Origin: Topomyia yanbarensis
Taxonomy: Eukaryota; Arthropoda; Insecta; Diptera; Culicidae
Direction: 5' to 3'
NCBI RefSeq assembly: GCF_030247195.1
Contig: NC_080672.1
Location: forward strand, 65,885,771 to 65,949,770
Length of the DNA stretch: 64,000 bases
The translations under genes were made by a program, and so were the position numbers. Position 1 is the stretch's first letter, and each line of letters opens with the position of its first letter. Below the pieces are notes generated by a model. That model ran no database searches, was not told where the DNA came from, and was given only the letters and a program-made list of their open reading frames with translations. Positions 31,600-41,875 of the stretch are shown piece after piece.

Positions 31600-32140
31600 T
31601 GCATCAAATAACCAGCTGCACACACACTCACGCAAGGCAGACGGCTCAGTTGTGAGTTCCATTCATCTTCATCAGCTTCAGCGGCTTCATCAGTCTCTTG
31701 CGCGAGCCAGCGATGGGTGGTTGAGTGTTTTTTTTCTGTTCGCTGAATCTTTGCTCGTAGAGTGTGGGGTTCTGGAATGAAATGGGAAAATACCTAGTGC
31801 AAGTTACTCACAAGTTGAAGAAGAAACGGATTTAATACCTACAAGGAAAAGTTTGTTGTTTGTTCCAGTATAAGGAAAACGGATCTCCGGAAGCGGTGTG
31901 ATCGGTCGACAAGTGTGCTAGGATTTTTTCAGCGTTAGCTTCCCATTGGCTCGAATGGAAAATTTGTTGGGAATTTTCACTTTTTCAACCAGTGTTTGAT
32001 TGTGTGGTAAGTGGCGGATGTCCAGATTTTCTCTGCGAAGAGTGTGTTGGTGCTAATCAGAATAGGAAGAAAACTTGTTTTGTGTGATCGGTCGTTTGTG
32101 TTGGTGCGTACGGCGGCGGGTGCAGTTTTTATCGTTGGTA
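31600..32140 (+). promoter_or_regulatory. Candidate host promoter and 5' leader
   Basis: A CTCAGTTG initiator-like site has its A at 31648, with GCTTC at +28 to +32 (four of five bases of a downstream promoter element). CG-containing, low-repeat sequence with CTTCATCAG repeats follows. Two strong donor sites (GTAAGT) lie at 32007 and 32138. No TATA box at -30 was seen. The pattern suits a TATA-less transcription start with an alternatively spliced non-coding first exon. No acceptor or coding exon can be assigned. Confidence 0.35.
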
Positions 32141-32149
32141 AGTAACCAG

Positions 32150-33050
32150 GTTCCTACTTTTATACAATAACAAACTAATTTACTTGAATACCGAAAGTGC
32201 CGAAGCAGTGCTGAGTTTGGTTTTGCTTTCCCAAATTTGTCACGCTTCTTGACTATTGACTATATTTCAGAATTTGGTTTATCAATCTTTGGAGGACCAG
32301 ATGTGGAATTCGTTCGCAAAAGCGCTGGTAGTTGTGTTGCATCTTTCCGGGTTCCCCCATTCAATTATTCAATCAAGCAGGCAGCGATGTTTGGTTAGTT
32401 GAAAGGCCGTCTTGGCGAAATGAATCAAATAATTTTATATGGTTTGATGCTGATTTGAGTTGAATCGCTCAAAACTCACTTTTTTTATGGGATTTGTAAA
32501 CATAAAGATTCGAATCCCATAAAGAAATATGCACAACTTTGCCAAGTATGATCGATAAAGTACCCTAAAATGCTTTCAGTTTACTGGTGAAAAACCCGTG
32601 GGGAATGGTTTATTATGCTTGACGTGGGTATTTTGCAGAATTCCAGTGATCGGAGCGGTGAAAAAAAAAAGAGATACACTTATTACAACCAAATTTGAAT
32701 GACTGCAACGCCGATTAATTTGTACAGTAGAGCAACGTCAAAAGCGAGCATGCCATTAGTTTGCTATAATTTAGTCTGTAAGCCATCGGACGTATTTTTT
32801 CGAATCTTTAGTAGTTTAAATGGTTGAATTTATATTTGAGAGCGGCTCATTTGAATTCTTTACTCTCAAACCATTCGAGATTCTGTATGATTTTTGTGTG
32901 AATTCTAGTTAAATCGGCTGTTGTAATAGAACTAATAAGGTGTCTATAACAATCCTAAAGTGTTGATTCACGTAATTTATCCAAATTGTTAGAACAACAT
33001 GTCAAATATTTAAAACTTGTCTGGTTTTCTGACATCGTTTTTTTTTCAAT
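32150..33050. other. No gene recognised
   Basis: AT-rich; if the leader at 31600-32140 is real, this would be its first intron. No other support. Confidence 0.3.
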
Positions 33051-33053
33051 TAT

Positions 33054-33200
33054 AGAGGTTTTAGCCTTAAGGTCATTCGCCTCTTCGGGTTAGATAATCT
33101 CTTATGAAAAATTTCTAACCCTATGTGCGGGGTCGGGATTCGAACCCAGTTGCGCTGCGTATAAGGCAATTGATTTACCAACTACGCTACGCCCACCCTC
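33054..33200 (-). mobile_element. tRNA-derived SINE, reverse copy
   Basis: On the reverse strand: GGGTGGGCGTAGCGTAGTTG (A box TAGCGTAGTTGG), GGTTCGAATCC (intact B box), ATAGGGTTAGAAATTTTTCA and CGAAGAGGCGAATGACC. It has the same family and length as 24436-24594 but keeps both RNA polymerase III promoter boxes. Its tail ends at a T-rich run near 33050. Confidence 0.88.
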
Positions 33201-33209
33201 TTATTTTGA

Positions 33210-34100
33210 TTATAGATCAAAGAGAATATCTTTTTGAAAAGTGTCTAAAAATGTTGTTTGTATCTGTAGGTAGGATACTGTAGTTAATTGGTTTGATACG
33301 TTTGAGACTTATTGTCAGAAGATTTGTAGCTATGTGGACAGATACGTTATTTTTCATGCAAAAGCCTTTCTCAGGATCTAACTTTCCTTACGTATTTTTT
33401 GTTTTCTACTTTCTATTTTCGTGACTCGCCATTTGAAAATTGCTTGAAAAAGACAATTTACGTTGTGATGCCGTTTTGAAATCCTGAAACATAGTCGATT
33501 ATCACTCGATGTTAAACCTCGTTATTTCAAATGCCCTACGCTAAGTATCTTCTATTTTTTACATAAAGTTGATATACTAAATTTTCATATATTTTTCGTG
33601 AGGCCGCGGTGATATTAACTACAATGGAAATCTTTGAAATGTTTTATCATATCCAGAATATATTTCGCAAAGGCAATGCCAGCACTAAGACTTTTGACAT
33701 TTTCTAGTTTTCTTTGTAATACTCGTTTCAGATCTAAGAGTTGTAGTAGGATATAAGCATCATTACAGAAGCGGAGTAAATGCGAAACTTTAGTTCTACT
33801 GACGAAAATTTCAACGTTCTACAAGGTGAACGCTTCAAATATTGAATTCAAAATCTAATCATAAACAGTTTACGAAAAAATGATTTAATGTCACGGCATG
33901 TTGATATTTCACATAATTCAGAGTACTTTCTTGCAAACCACGATTGACCCTATAATTTAATTTTTGAGTAACAGGTGATAAGGACACTGGATTCAATTGT
34001 CTTAACTAATCTTAAAAGAAAATCTCTAGAATACCTCCAAACAACTAGAAAATAAGCGTTCTCCAGAAGTGATTGCAAGGTGTGATATTTACAGGCATAT
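33210..34100. other. No gene recognised
   Basis: AT-rich spacer before the ~112-bp tandem repeat; nothing supported. Confidence 0.3.
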
Positions 34101-34109
34101 TTGTCCACC

Positions 34110-35075
34110 ACTTATTATCGCCCTTCAAATAACACCCATATTTATGATTTACTGTATATTGAAAAAACTGAAACCACCATCTTGGGTTCCCAAATGGTTC
34201 TGTCGTCGATTTTGGTTATCTACTAGGCCTATCTTAAATAACATCCGTATTGATGATGCTTTTTGCGTTTTTCTGACAATCAGAAGCCGCCTATCTTGGA
34301 TTTAAAATGACGCCAAAATTAAATTTTTGGCATCTGAGCACCCTCTTTCAAATTACTCATTTATTATGGGTTTCACAGGTTTGCGGTAACCGAAAGCAAC
34401 AATTTTTATTTTCAAAATGGTGTCAATCATTAAATTCTGTCACCTACTGAACACCACCTTTTTTGAATGACACCTATACTGCCGTGATACGCATAACAGT
34501 CCCATTTGCTATGGATTTCCTATGCAGGTGGGACTGTTATGCATATCACGGCAGTATACTACCGCTATACACATAAATGCCCCATGCGCTATGGGATTCC
34601 CTATACACATGCTATAATTATACACAGAGCGACAGTATATTGTTGATGGTATCCACTATTTTGTAATAATCAAAAACGAAATACGCCGTCTTGTTTTTGA
34701 GAATGGCGTCTAGTATCAATTTCCATAATTTACCGTGCACCTCACTTTCAAATGACATCCATGTTGATGATGGTTTTCAGTTTTTTAGGATTACCGGAAA
34801 CCGCCACCATGGCTTTTGAAAGGACGCCAATAATCTCCGTCATCTACTGACCGCTCCCTCTCGAATGGCATCCATATTTATAGTTTTTGCTGTTTTACGA
34901 CAACCGGAAGCCATCATCTTGGTTTTCAAAACAGCGTCAAGCATCATTTTTTGTCATCTACTGATTACCCACCTTCAAACGACAACTATATTGGCGATGG
35001 TTTTCAGTATTTTATTGTTGGATTTTCATTATGGCGTCATTAATCAAATTCCGTTATCTACTGATCTACACCTAT
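34110..35075 (+). repeat. Diverged tandem repeat, period about 112 bp
   Basis: Units begin with AATGACATCCATATTGATG-like sequence at about 34127, 34238, 34351, 34464, 34750, 34862 and 34976. Each continues with GGTTTTCAGTWTTTT, ACCGGAAGCC, CATCTTGG, AATGGCGTC and TGTCATCTACTGA. Spacings are 111-113 bp except where a hairpin element interrupts the fourth unit. It is an old minisatellite-like array. Confidence 0.8.
34476..34557. mobile_element. 82-bp hairpin MITE inside the tandem repeat
   Basis: ATACTGCCGTGATACGCATA and ACAGTCCCA pair with TGGGACTGTTATGCATATCA and CGGCAGTAT. It splits a repeat unit at TA, suggesting a TA duplication (Tc1/mariner-type). A decayed second copy follows at about 34558-34636. 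Confidence 0.75.
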
Positions 35076-35079
35076 CCTA

Positions 35080-35660
35080 TACTGCACGATTTCCAGGGAG
35101 TCGACCGGTTGTCTTAAATTACTGAAATTTCATCAGTCGCAGATCCAAATAAGAAATTGACTCCATTTCTAATACCTAATATTAACCTATGCATTATTTT
35201 CTCAATGAAAATGGGTTAATATTTTATACTTTTCTTGCCCTTAATATTTTGTTGAGTCATATTTGCGCTAATTCATATTTTACCCCAAAGAGAATAGAAA
35301 GAGAGACGAATAGTGGAAATCAGCCAAAACGGCAACACTTCCTTCATGATGATTTCAACACTACCACTTTGGCAACCGCTTCGTCAGGTAGCATTTCAAA
35401 TGACACTTTGAAAACAAACCGTATGGTGATCATCGGATTTGTTTTGCAAATGATGTGCATTTCGTAAAGCTTGGTTTTAATAATACATGTACCCTAGAAT
35501 GTCCCTTGCAACCACAATTTGACCAAATTCTGGCAAAAAAATATGTTTCTTTTTTGATGAATGTGCAATATTTATCTCCTCCAAAGCAGGTCAATAAGGT
35601 ATTAGGTTTTACATCAACCGACATAACCCCACAAAATGAGCCGGATGAACTTTGTTTGAC
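35080..35660. other. No gene recognised
   Basis: Short open frames at 35189-35467 and 35455-35715 have no recognisable domain or coding signal. Confidence 0.3.
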
Positions 35661-35771
35661 AATACTCGATAGTTTGTTTACATTGGGGTTAGGTGAGTTG
35701 AAATGTGACAGATGAGCACCCGTTGCACTCAAACTCACGCAACTGACAAAATAAACAAACCATCGAGTATT
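35661..35771. mobile_element. 111-bp MITE, AATACTCGAT ends
   Basis: AATACTCGATAGTTTGTTTA pairs with TAAACAAACCATCGAGTATT (one mismatch). The middle (GACAGATGAGCACCCRTTGC, CTCACGCAACTGACAAA) is shared with 38950-39070. Confidence 0.75.
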
Positions 35772-36171
35772 CTAGAGCTTTTATTCAAAACGACATATTT
35801 ACAATTGGGGTTTTCGATTGATGTGCACCGGTGTAGTGGAGTGCACTGGTTTTGCACTTTCTAGCAGAAGTGTCAATTGTACATACCCAGTTTTCTGCAC
35901 TTCTGCTAGAAAGTGCAAAAATGGTGCAATTCCAGTGCACTCCACTACACCGGTGTCAATCAATCGAAAATCCCAAATGAGTGACCCCTCTTTGTTTACT
36001 TTCTCTTTCGATTATTACGGCGCCACTATAGCACTTTTCACTTATTTTACAGTACAGATCGAACTACGATGGTTTTAACTAGCATGTTATGCAAAGAGCA
36101 GAGAGAAAAATGTTAAGGCGACTGAATTATTAACAGAAGAGAAAGTAAACAATGAGAGTCACTTGATTCAT
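35772..36171. mobile_element. CTTGAGCG-family MITE, copy D, interrupted
   Basis: Left end decayed (CTAGAGCTTTTATTCAAAAC, GACATATTTACAAT), then a 170-bp hairpin element inserted at 35806, then ATGAGTGACCCCTCTTTGTT and the usual core to AAGTAAACAATGAGAGTCAC. Confidence 0.75.
35806..35975. mobile_element. 170-bp foldback element nested in MITE copy D
   Basis: TGGGGTTTTCGATTGATGTG, CACCGGTGTAGTGGAGTGCA and CTTTCTAGCAGAAGTG are mirrored on the right almost base for base. AAT is duplicated at 35803-35805 and 35976-35978, and removing the insert restores the family sequence TACAATGAGTGAC. Confidence 0.85.
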
Positions 36172-36323
36172 CATGAGTTCATTCGGGTCGTCATCTTGTA
36201 GAACTACATGGCTTCACACTATTCGTCTCATTCCCTATTCTCTCTGATGGAACCCACTTTTGCTCCAAGATGCTGATAAATATATAATTTTTGATCTAAC
36301 AGAAAATTGTAACCCAGAGAATT

Positions 36324-36555
36324 CTTGAGCGTTTTTTCAAAAAGATATATCTACAATGAGTGACTCATTGTTCACTTTCTCTTCTGTTAATAATTCTGTC
36401 GCTCAACTCTTTGCACAATATGCTGGTCATAACCACCGTCTTTCGATCTGTACTGTAGAATAAGTGAAAAGTGTTATAGTGACGCCGTAAAAATCGAAAT
36501 AGAAAGTAAACAGAGTCACTCATTGTAGATATGTCATTTTGAATGAAAGTTCTTG
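36324..36555. mobile_element. CTTGAGCG-family MITE, copy E
   Basis: CTTGAGCGTTTTTTCAAAAA to GAATGAAAGTTCTTG, flanked by AATT at 36320-36323 and 36556-36559. A deletion removed the AACATTTATC segment. Confidence 0.8.
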
Positions 36556-37489
36556 AATTGTTCTCAACCTCCCACTGGTAGCACTGTAAAATCATCCGGA
36601 AGAGTCCGTCTTCGTCCGGGTTTAATTCATCAGCGACGTAAAGTGTATCTCGTCGGAAATAAGAGGCAATCATTAGCCAGATCCTTTCTTTTGTTTAGTT
36701 GCGTGTTGGTTTGTGAGAATATCTAGGGTGACCATACGTCCTATGTTCCCAGGACATGTCCTGGTTTTGCATTGTCTGTCCTGGTGTCCTGGAAAGTCGA
36801 GGAAAATGCTTGATTTGTCCTGGTTTTTCTCCTGTAAGCCTAGTATATTTCTATCTATTCAGTCTTCGATTTTCACTATGCTCTAGATCGCAGTAACGAC
36901 TGACCGCAACCATAACTGCAACGTATACTCATCCTCAATCGGAATGTGACAAACAAAACTTAATATAGTCGAATCTCCCAATTGTACCTTTCGATGGTTC
37001 TTTAAATCTCCCAAGAGTATCTCGTCAATATCGATGAAACAATGGTTACCAGCGCTTCTCCTTGGCTTAAATCGTCATTCATTCAATTCCCTTTGGTACC
37101 TCAGAAAAGACACATCGGCATTTTGGTGCTTCTGCTTCTACTTGAGTTCTCTTGCTAGTGGCTTTATTTTCGTCTTACTGGAAATCCATTCCATAAAAAG
37201 AAAAATAGCACCTAATCAGTCGCTCTGCTTGTCAACAGTGCAGCGAATCAAACGAACGTTTCTACCTAAAGTCTGCTGTCTAGATGTACCGTGCCAGTAC
37301 TATAAACAAGCAAAGCAATCGAATAATAAATATCTTCCAAAGCCATTGTGAACAATAAAGCACAGTTAATTTCATCGATACGATATCGATCATTCATTTC
37401 AAGATGTTTGAAACTCAACAGCAAAATACAACAGCAAATTTGCAAATGAAGTTTAGACTATCGGAAGTCGTCGTTATACAAGCTCACTA

Positions 37490-38275
37490 CACTCATTACT
37501 GATAACATTTAAAACTTTGGCTATAACGGAAAGCTACGCAATGGAAGACAACATGCAATACGTCGTTGAGCATGATAGGACCAAGATACCCATTTATATC
37601 GACAATGATAAGATTGATATGCGTCTGCACGATCAACACCTAGGTACTATTAATAAATTTATTACAACCATCATGTCGGAATACGTAACGGTGGAATCCT
37701 TTAAGTTTGAAACCCGGAGAAAATTTAGGTATTTCCAACGTTTTTTATTTCGTGGGAATACGAGTGACCTATTCCTTCATATCTGAACTTTCAATTCAAA
37801 GCAAAACGGGTGACCAAATCTCAAATCACGCTGTGCATGTATGAAGGATAGACTCCTGCGTGTCCTACGTTGTTATACAAGAAGACACACTACGAGAAAC
37901 CATGTACACAAACCTCTAACGAATCAATATCAATTGCCAGCATACCCTTCACACAGCCCTTCATCAACATCAACTAAATCACAAACCATCGGAGTTGCAG
38001 CTCAGGCACCAACGATTACTGGAACAACAGAACGTACGCACAGCGTGAACGATCATTGTGATGTGCCTACTACTTCCCAAACAACTGCTAGCACCACCGA
38101 TATTAAAGTAAATAACAAAGAGCACGGATACGCAATCGTGACCCGTAGGCCCCACAAGCAACTCAAACCAGGTAATCGTGAAAGCCCATACAATATTAAC
38201 AGCGAGAATAGCATGAACGAAAACGAGGGAAACGAACCAAACATTTTTTTCATCGCGACATGCATGAATTGAATT
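37490..38275 (+). pseudogene. Gag-like ORF1 block, copy 2
   Basis: LAITESYAMEDNMQYVVEHD and PIYIDND align with the copy-1 segment ISQAESFASQNNMKHVIECN, and the end KEHGYAIVTRRPHKQL with MNENEGNEPN aligns with EEGFTIATRKHKQQ with MDVNENARED. The Thr/Ser-rich middle is kept but the CCHC knuckle is destroyed by frameshift. Two frames carry the remains (37517-37786 and 37841-38272). Confidence 0.6.
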
Positions 38276-38299
38276 TTGTTTTCTTTCAAATTCACGCAG

Positions 38300-38580
38300 G
38301 GATGTCAATTTTTTCAAGCTCGGGCTCAAACTGATATTATTTACAACAAGCTATCCGCCAGTTTTCATATAACAATCGCTTAAACGGAGAAATTTTTGGT
38401 AACAACGGTAGGTTTTGCAGCTCTCAAGTCGAGAGATAATGGTTTTCAATGGAGATTGCCAGGCATAGCGCAGGGAAGCTACTTGGGATCACTGATGTTT
38501 CTGATTTACGTCCATGTCGTGTTATTAGTACTGAAAACTCCTCGCCGGTACTGCATAGACCATCTCAGCATTAAACGTTT
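38300..38580 (+). pseudogene. CR1-like RT fragment (composite copy c)
   Basis: QTDIIYNKLSASFHITIA is a decayed RT motif A. After TTVGFAALKSRDNGFQWRLP comes GIAQGSYLGSLMFLIY (motif B) and TPRRYCIDHLSI (motif C lost). The A-to-B interval is shortened exactly as in copies a and b. Confidence 0.68.
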
Positions 38581-38949
38581 GCTTATGGTGGTGTAGCAAG
38601 AACTGCCACTGTGAAATTCCGATGAAAGACTTTCTGGTAGAGCTCTTCCTCCCAGACTCCCATAACTTTTTTCTGTGCAAGCTCTGCCTGCCAGACCCCA
38701 GAGCTGCCGAACACATGCGGAAAAGGCAATGTCAAATGAGAGGTAACGGGGGAATCAGTACCCTTTCGACTGTCCTGGTTTTTTACTCGTCTGATATGGT
38801 CACCCTAGAATATCGCAAGAATAATGCACATTCGCTGAGAAAATATGGTGGAACTTGCTAATAATTTTAACAAATACTTGTGTGATTAGAGTTGCTAAAA
38901 GTACACCCGTTACTTCCGCTTAGTATCTGCAGTTTCTTTTGAACTTCAC

Positions 38950-39070
38950 TAGCTTATTTATTATTATTCTCGGTGGTTTGTTTACATGGGAGTTATGTGA
39001 GTTCAAGTGTAACAGATGAGCACCCATTGCACTCGCACTCACGCAACTGACAAAGTAAACAAACAACCAA
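38950..39070. mobile_element. MITE related to 35661-35771
   Basis: GGTGGTTTGTTTACATGGGA, AACAGATGAGCACCCATTGC, CTCACGCAACTGACAAAG and TAAACAAACAACC. The outermost bases are decayed. Confidence 0.65.
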
Positions 39071-39147
39071 CAATTATTGTCAAACATGAACTTCATTCAT
39101 CATTGGTTCACTCATGTCGTCATCTTGTAGAACCAGCCCCCTGCTAG

Positions 39148-39316
39148 GCAGCCATTTTGTCCTATCCAACATCTGGTTTTGTTAAAATCAAAACAACCCA
39201 ATGCTAGTGCACGGGCGACGTGGGCCTAGATGCAGCTAGGCCCATCATATGTTAACTACTGTCAAAGTCCGTATATCTCCATAGCGAATGACAGGAGTGA
39301 CACCCTCCTGTGTAGA
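39148..39316 (+). repeat. ~170-bp dispersed repeat, copy 2
   Basis: Same order and orientation as 26420-26592, with scattered substitutions. No terminal repeats or target duplications were recognised. Confidence 0.65.
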
Positions 39317-39319
39317 ACT

Positions 39320-39880
39320 CAATAGCAGTCATCGTCGCTTGTTCGAAATATTTTAAGAGCCCTTATTTTCACGATACTCGCACTGAAAAAACTAAACACG
39401 TTAACATCATATAGAAATTGAATTGACTCAATCGACAAATACAACATGCAATGCGCACGGTTGCCATTTCAATATTTAGTCGAGTGTTGGAAATGTGGTT
39501 CTCGAATGGAATTCACGCGAACATTGCATTGTGTGAAAAGTACAGTAATATCAAAAGAAATGCCACTGACTAAAATTTCCAAATGAATTTCACGCGAATG
39601 TCATTTTGTTTTACCCATAAATTTAGTTGGCAGAATAAACGATAAAATCAATAGTTTTACATATAGAAATGCGCCACGTGTTTTCCACGCGAAAGTCAAA
39701 CTCCAGGTTCATACTTTACGACTCAATAGCATGGCAATGAGCATTCAATGAAACAGCATGTTATTCACGTGGAATGTGTTTGAATTATTTTTGAAATACA
39801 ACATGGATTTCCATATGAAATTCAAAGGAAAGTTATTTTCCTTTTCAACATGAAAATGAACACGAAAGTGATGTTTAATT
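39320..39880 (+). repeat. Region with recurring TTCCACGCGAA-like motif
   Basis: TTCACGCGAA, TTTCACGCGAA, TTCCACGCGAA and TTCACGTGGAA occur near 39510, 39590, 39690 and 39765 in otherwise plain AT-rich DNA. No gene seen. Confidence 0.35.
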
Positions 39881-39881
39881 G

Positions 39882-40270
39882 CATATGACACATTCTTTCG
39901 TGACGTTTACAACGATTTGACGAATCTTCATTCGACAAATATGTTATAACTTTATCAAATGAACGCCTACATAAAAACTTATTACAGATTTGGAAAGTAG
40001 ACAAAGATTCACCAAAGATTCAATTAACATAAACTAAATATACCAGAATTTGATGATTTGACTTTTATTGAAATACGTTGAAAGCTCTAATTTGTGACGC
40101 GTTGTAACGACACGTTACATTATCGGTCATTAAACAATCAGTTTATTCAGTTAATGTTGATTGAATCTTTCGTGAAATGTAGTCTGCATTCTGAATCTGT
40201 AATAAGTTCTAATATATTTGTCGAATAAACATTCGTCAAATTGTAACGTCACGAAAGAATGTGTCATATG
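39882..40270. mobile_element. Foldback element with arms over 120 bp
   Basis: CATATGACACATTCTTTCGT and GACG at the left match the complement of the right end; the pairing continues with gaps through TTTGACGAAT, ATTCGACAAATAT, ACTTATTACAGATT and AAAGATTCAAT. 389 bp, no coding capacity. Confidence 0.78.
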
Positions 40271-40279
40271 GTTTTATTG

Positions 40280-41390
40280 TGTGGATTATTTTCAGTGCGT
40301 GTACGCCATCCTGATGCATCCGTCGAATAAGAGGTACTCGTCCTACGTTTGGTAAATTCGTTGGATATTTGTTCAAAGAATGCAATCCATTCCTATGGGA
40401 TTGTTGCTGTTACACTGAAGTGAACAACTACTGTCAGAATTGTCAGATTTACTTTTTCCTATTGCTTTATGCTTGTCAATGTACGGTGCAGATGTTGACG
40501 TTTTAATTCCGAGGAAAACTAACCCTAATAAAAAAATTATAGACGAACTTTAACCCGTATAGTGCAACGATTCCACATATTGTTACCCCCCGGACAGGTC
40601 GTTTTGCTCTTAAATCATACGATGTTTATTAGGGAATCGTTCACACGCAAAATTTGATGGCAACCGAATAACAAATGGACTTAGTGCAGGGCGATGGGCA
40701 TTAAAATTCGAGAAATCTTCCTGTGTGCGTTTTATTTTAAACGTCAGATATTTCAATATGAGGGAAGTGAACCTTTTCCGAAGAGAGCCTGCGGGAGGTA
40801 GCATGCCGGTTTTATCTCATCATTTCGACAGAGATTCGTCGATGAGTGCTGCGAGAGTGAGTGCATTATAATGTGTTCGTTTAGGCAGGACTTGACATGT
40901 AGGGAGCATTGCTTGTACAGTGATCAACTGATTATGCATCAGTCAATTTTTTTAATTCATAAAAATCAAAGTTGTTAAACATCGAACAGAGAAAGATCGG
41001 ATGAAAAAAATCGATTTTTCGAAATGGAAATATCGATCGTAAGAAAATCGTATCTTTTTCAATGAGGTCGATTTTATCAGATCGATTTTTTTATGTCAAC
41101 AGCATTGATATTGCCAAAAATCGGGCCGATAAGATCGGATGCAAAAAATTTCCCTCCCCTACGTTGATGGGTTTGACGGTATTGCTAACATCATCGAGCA
41201 TATTTCGTGCGTCAGTTTTAAAGATCCTCTGACAGACAATTGCTTTAGGATGATAGTGCATCGAGGATACCGAGACAGCTTATGGGTCTTGTTGTAGGTT
41301 TTGTGTTTTTTCCACTCTGCACCAGTCCAAACTAACGATCAACCACTGGCCTATGCGCTCAAGTGGGTCGACGTGGATTGATTGATGTTT
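40280..41390. other. No gene recognised
   Basis: AT-rich with ATCGATTTTT-type repeats at 40995-41110. No supported gene or complete element. Confidence 0.3.
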
Positions 41391-41396
41391 ACAAAT

Positions 41397-41649
41397 CTTG
41401 TGCGCTTTTTCAAAACGTCATATCTGCAATGAGTTACTCTCTTTGTTTGCTTTCTCTTCTGTTAATAATTCGGTCACTTTAACATTTATCCCTCAACTCT
41501 TTGCATAATATGCTAGTTAAAACCACCGTCTTTCGATCTGTACTGTAAAATAAGTGAAAAGTGTTATAGTGACGCCGTAAAAATCGAAAGAGAAAGTAAA
41601 CGAAGAGAGTAACTCATTGCAGATATGACGTTTTGAAAAAACGCTCAAG
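41397..41649. mobile_element. CTTGAGCG-family MITE, copy F
   Basis: The best-preserved copy: CTTGTGCGCTTTTTCAAAAC to GAAAAAACGCTCAAG, 253 bp, with AAAT duplicated at 41393-41396 and 41650-41653. Four-base duplications in E and F define the family's insertion signature. Confidence 0.85.
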
Positions 41650-41664
41650 AAATATATTCACAGC

Positions 41665-41788
41665 TTAACCCTCGGGCACTCGCGCCGTTGATTCATGTGC
41701 TAGACCTTCCGAAACTCTAGCGAAATCTTCTTCCAGCACGAGCGGCTGCTAATTCGGGGAGCCATTCGCGCGAGTGCCGGAGGGTTAA
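41665..41788. mobile_element. piggyBac-type MITE with TTAA ends
   Basis: TTAACCCTCGGGCACTCGCG pairs with CGCGAGTGCCGGAGGGTTAA. TTAA flanks and CCCT-like ends are the piggyBac signature. 124 bp including both TTAA. A decayed relative lies at about 55866-55975 (TCTAGCGAAATCGTCTT). Confidence 0.75.
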
Positions 41789-41875
41789 TGGCGGTGTTGG
41801 TGGACACGGCGCGCAGTGGAGAGCATTGTGTGTGGACTAAACGGTCAACTTTGTCATAGTGCACAGGCTTACTAT

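Larger units (their letters stand above)
36723..38808 (+). mobile_element. Composite element copy c: TIR-bounded, carrying ORF1-like and RT fragments
   Basis: Perfect 14-bp terminal inverted repeats CTAGGGTGACCATA (36723-36736) and TATGGTCACCCTAG (38795-38808) are flanked by AATAT at 36718-36722 and 38809-38813. Subterminal CCAGGACA/TGTCCTGG boxes are mirrored on both sides. The interior holds a gag-like ORF1 block (37490-38275) and a CR1-type RT fragment (38300-38580), both broken, and no transposase. Retrotransposon contents inside DNA-transposon-like ends is unusual. Confidence 0.65.

Noticed and set aside
33121..33200. tRNA gene on the reverse strand
   Set aside because: Both pol III boxes are present but the sequence continues into the SINE body and the stems do not pair as in a tRNA.
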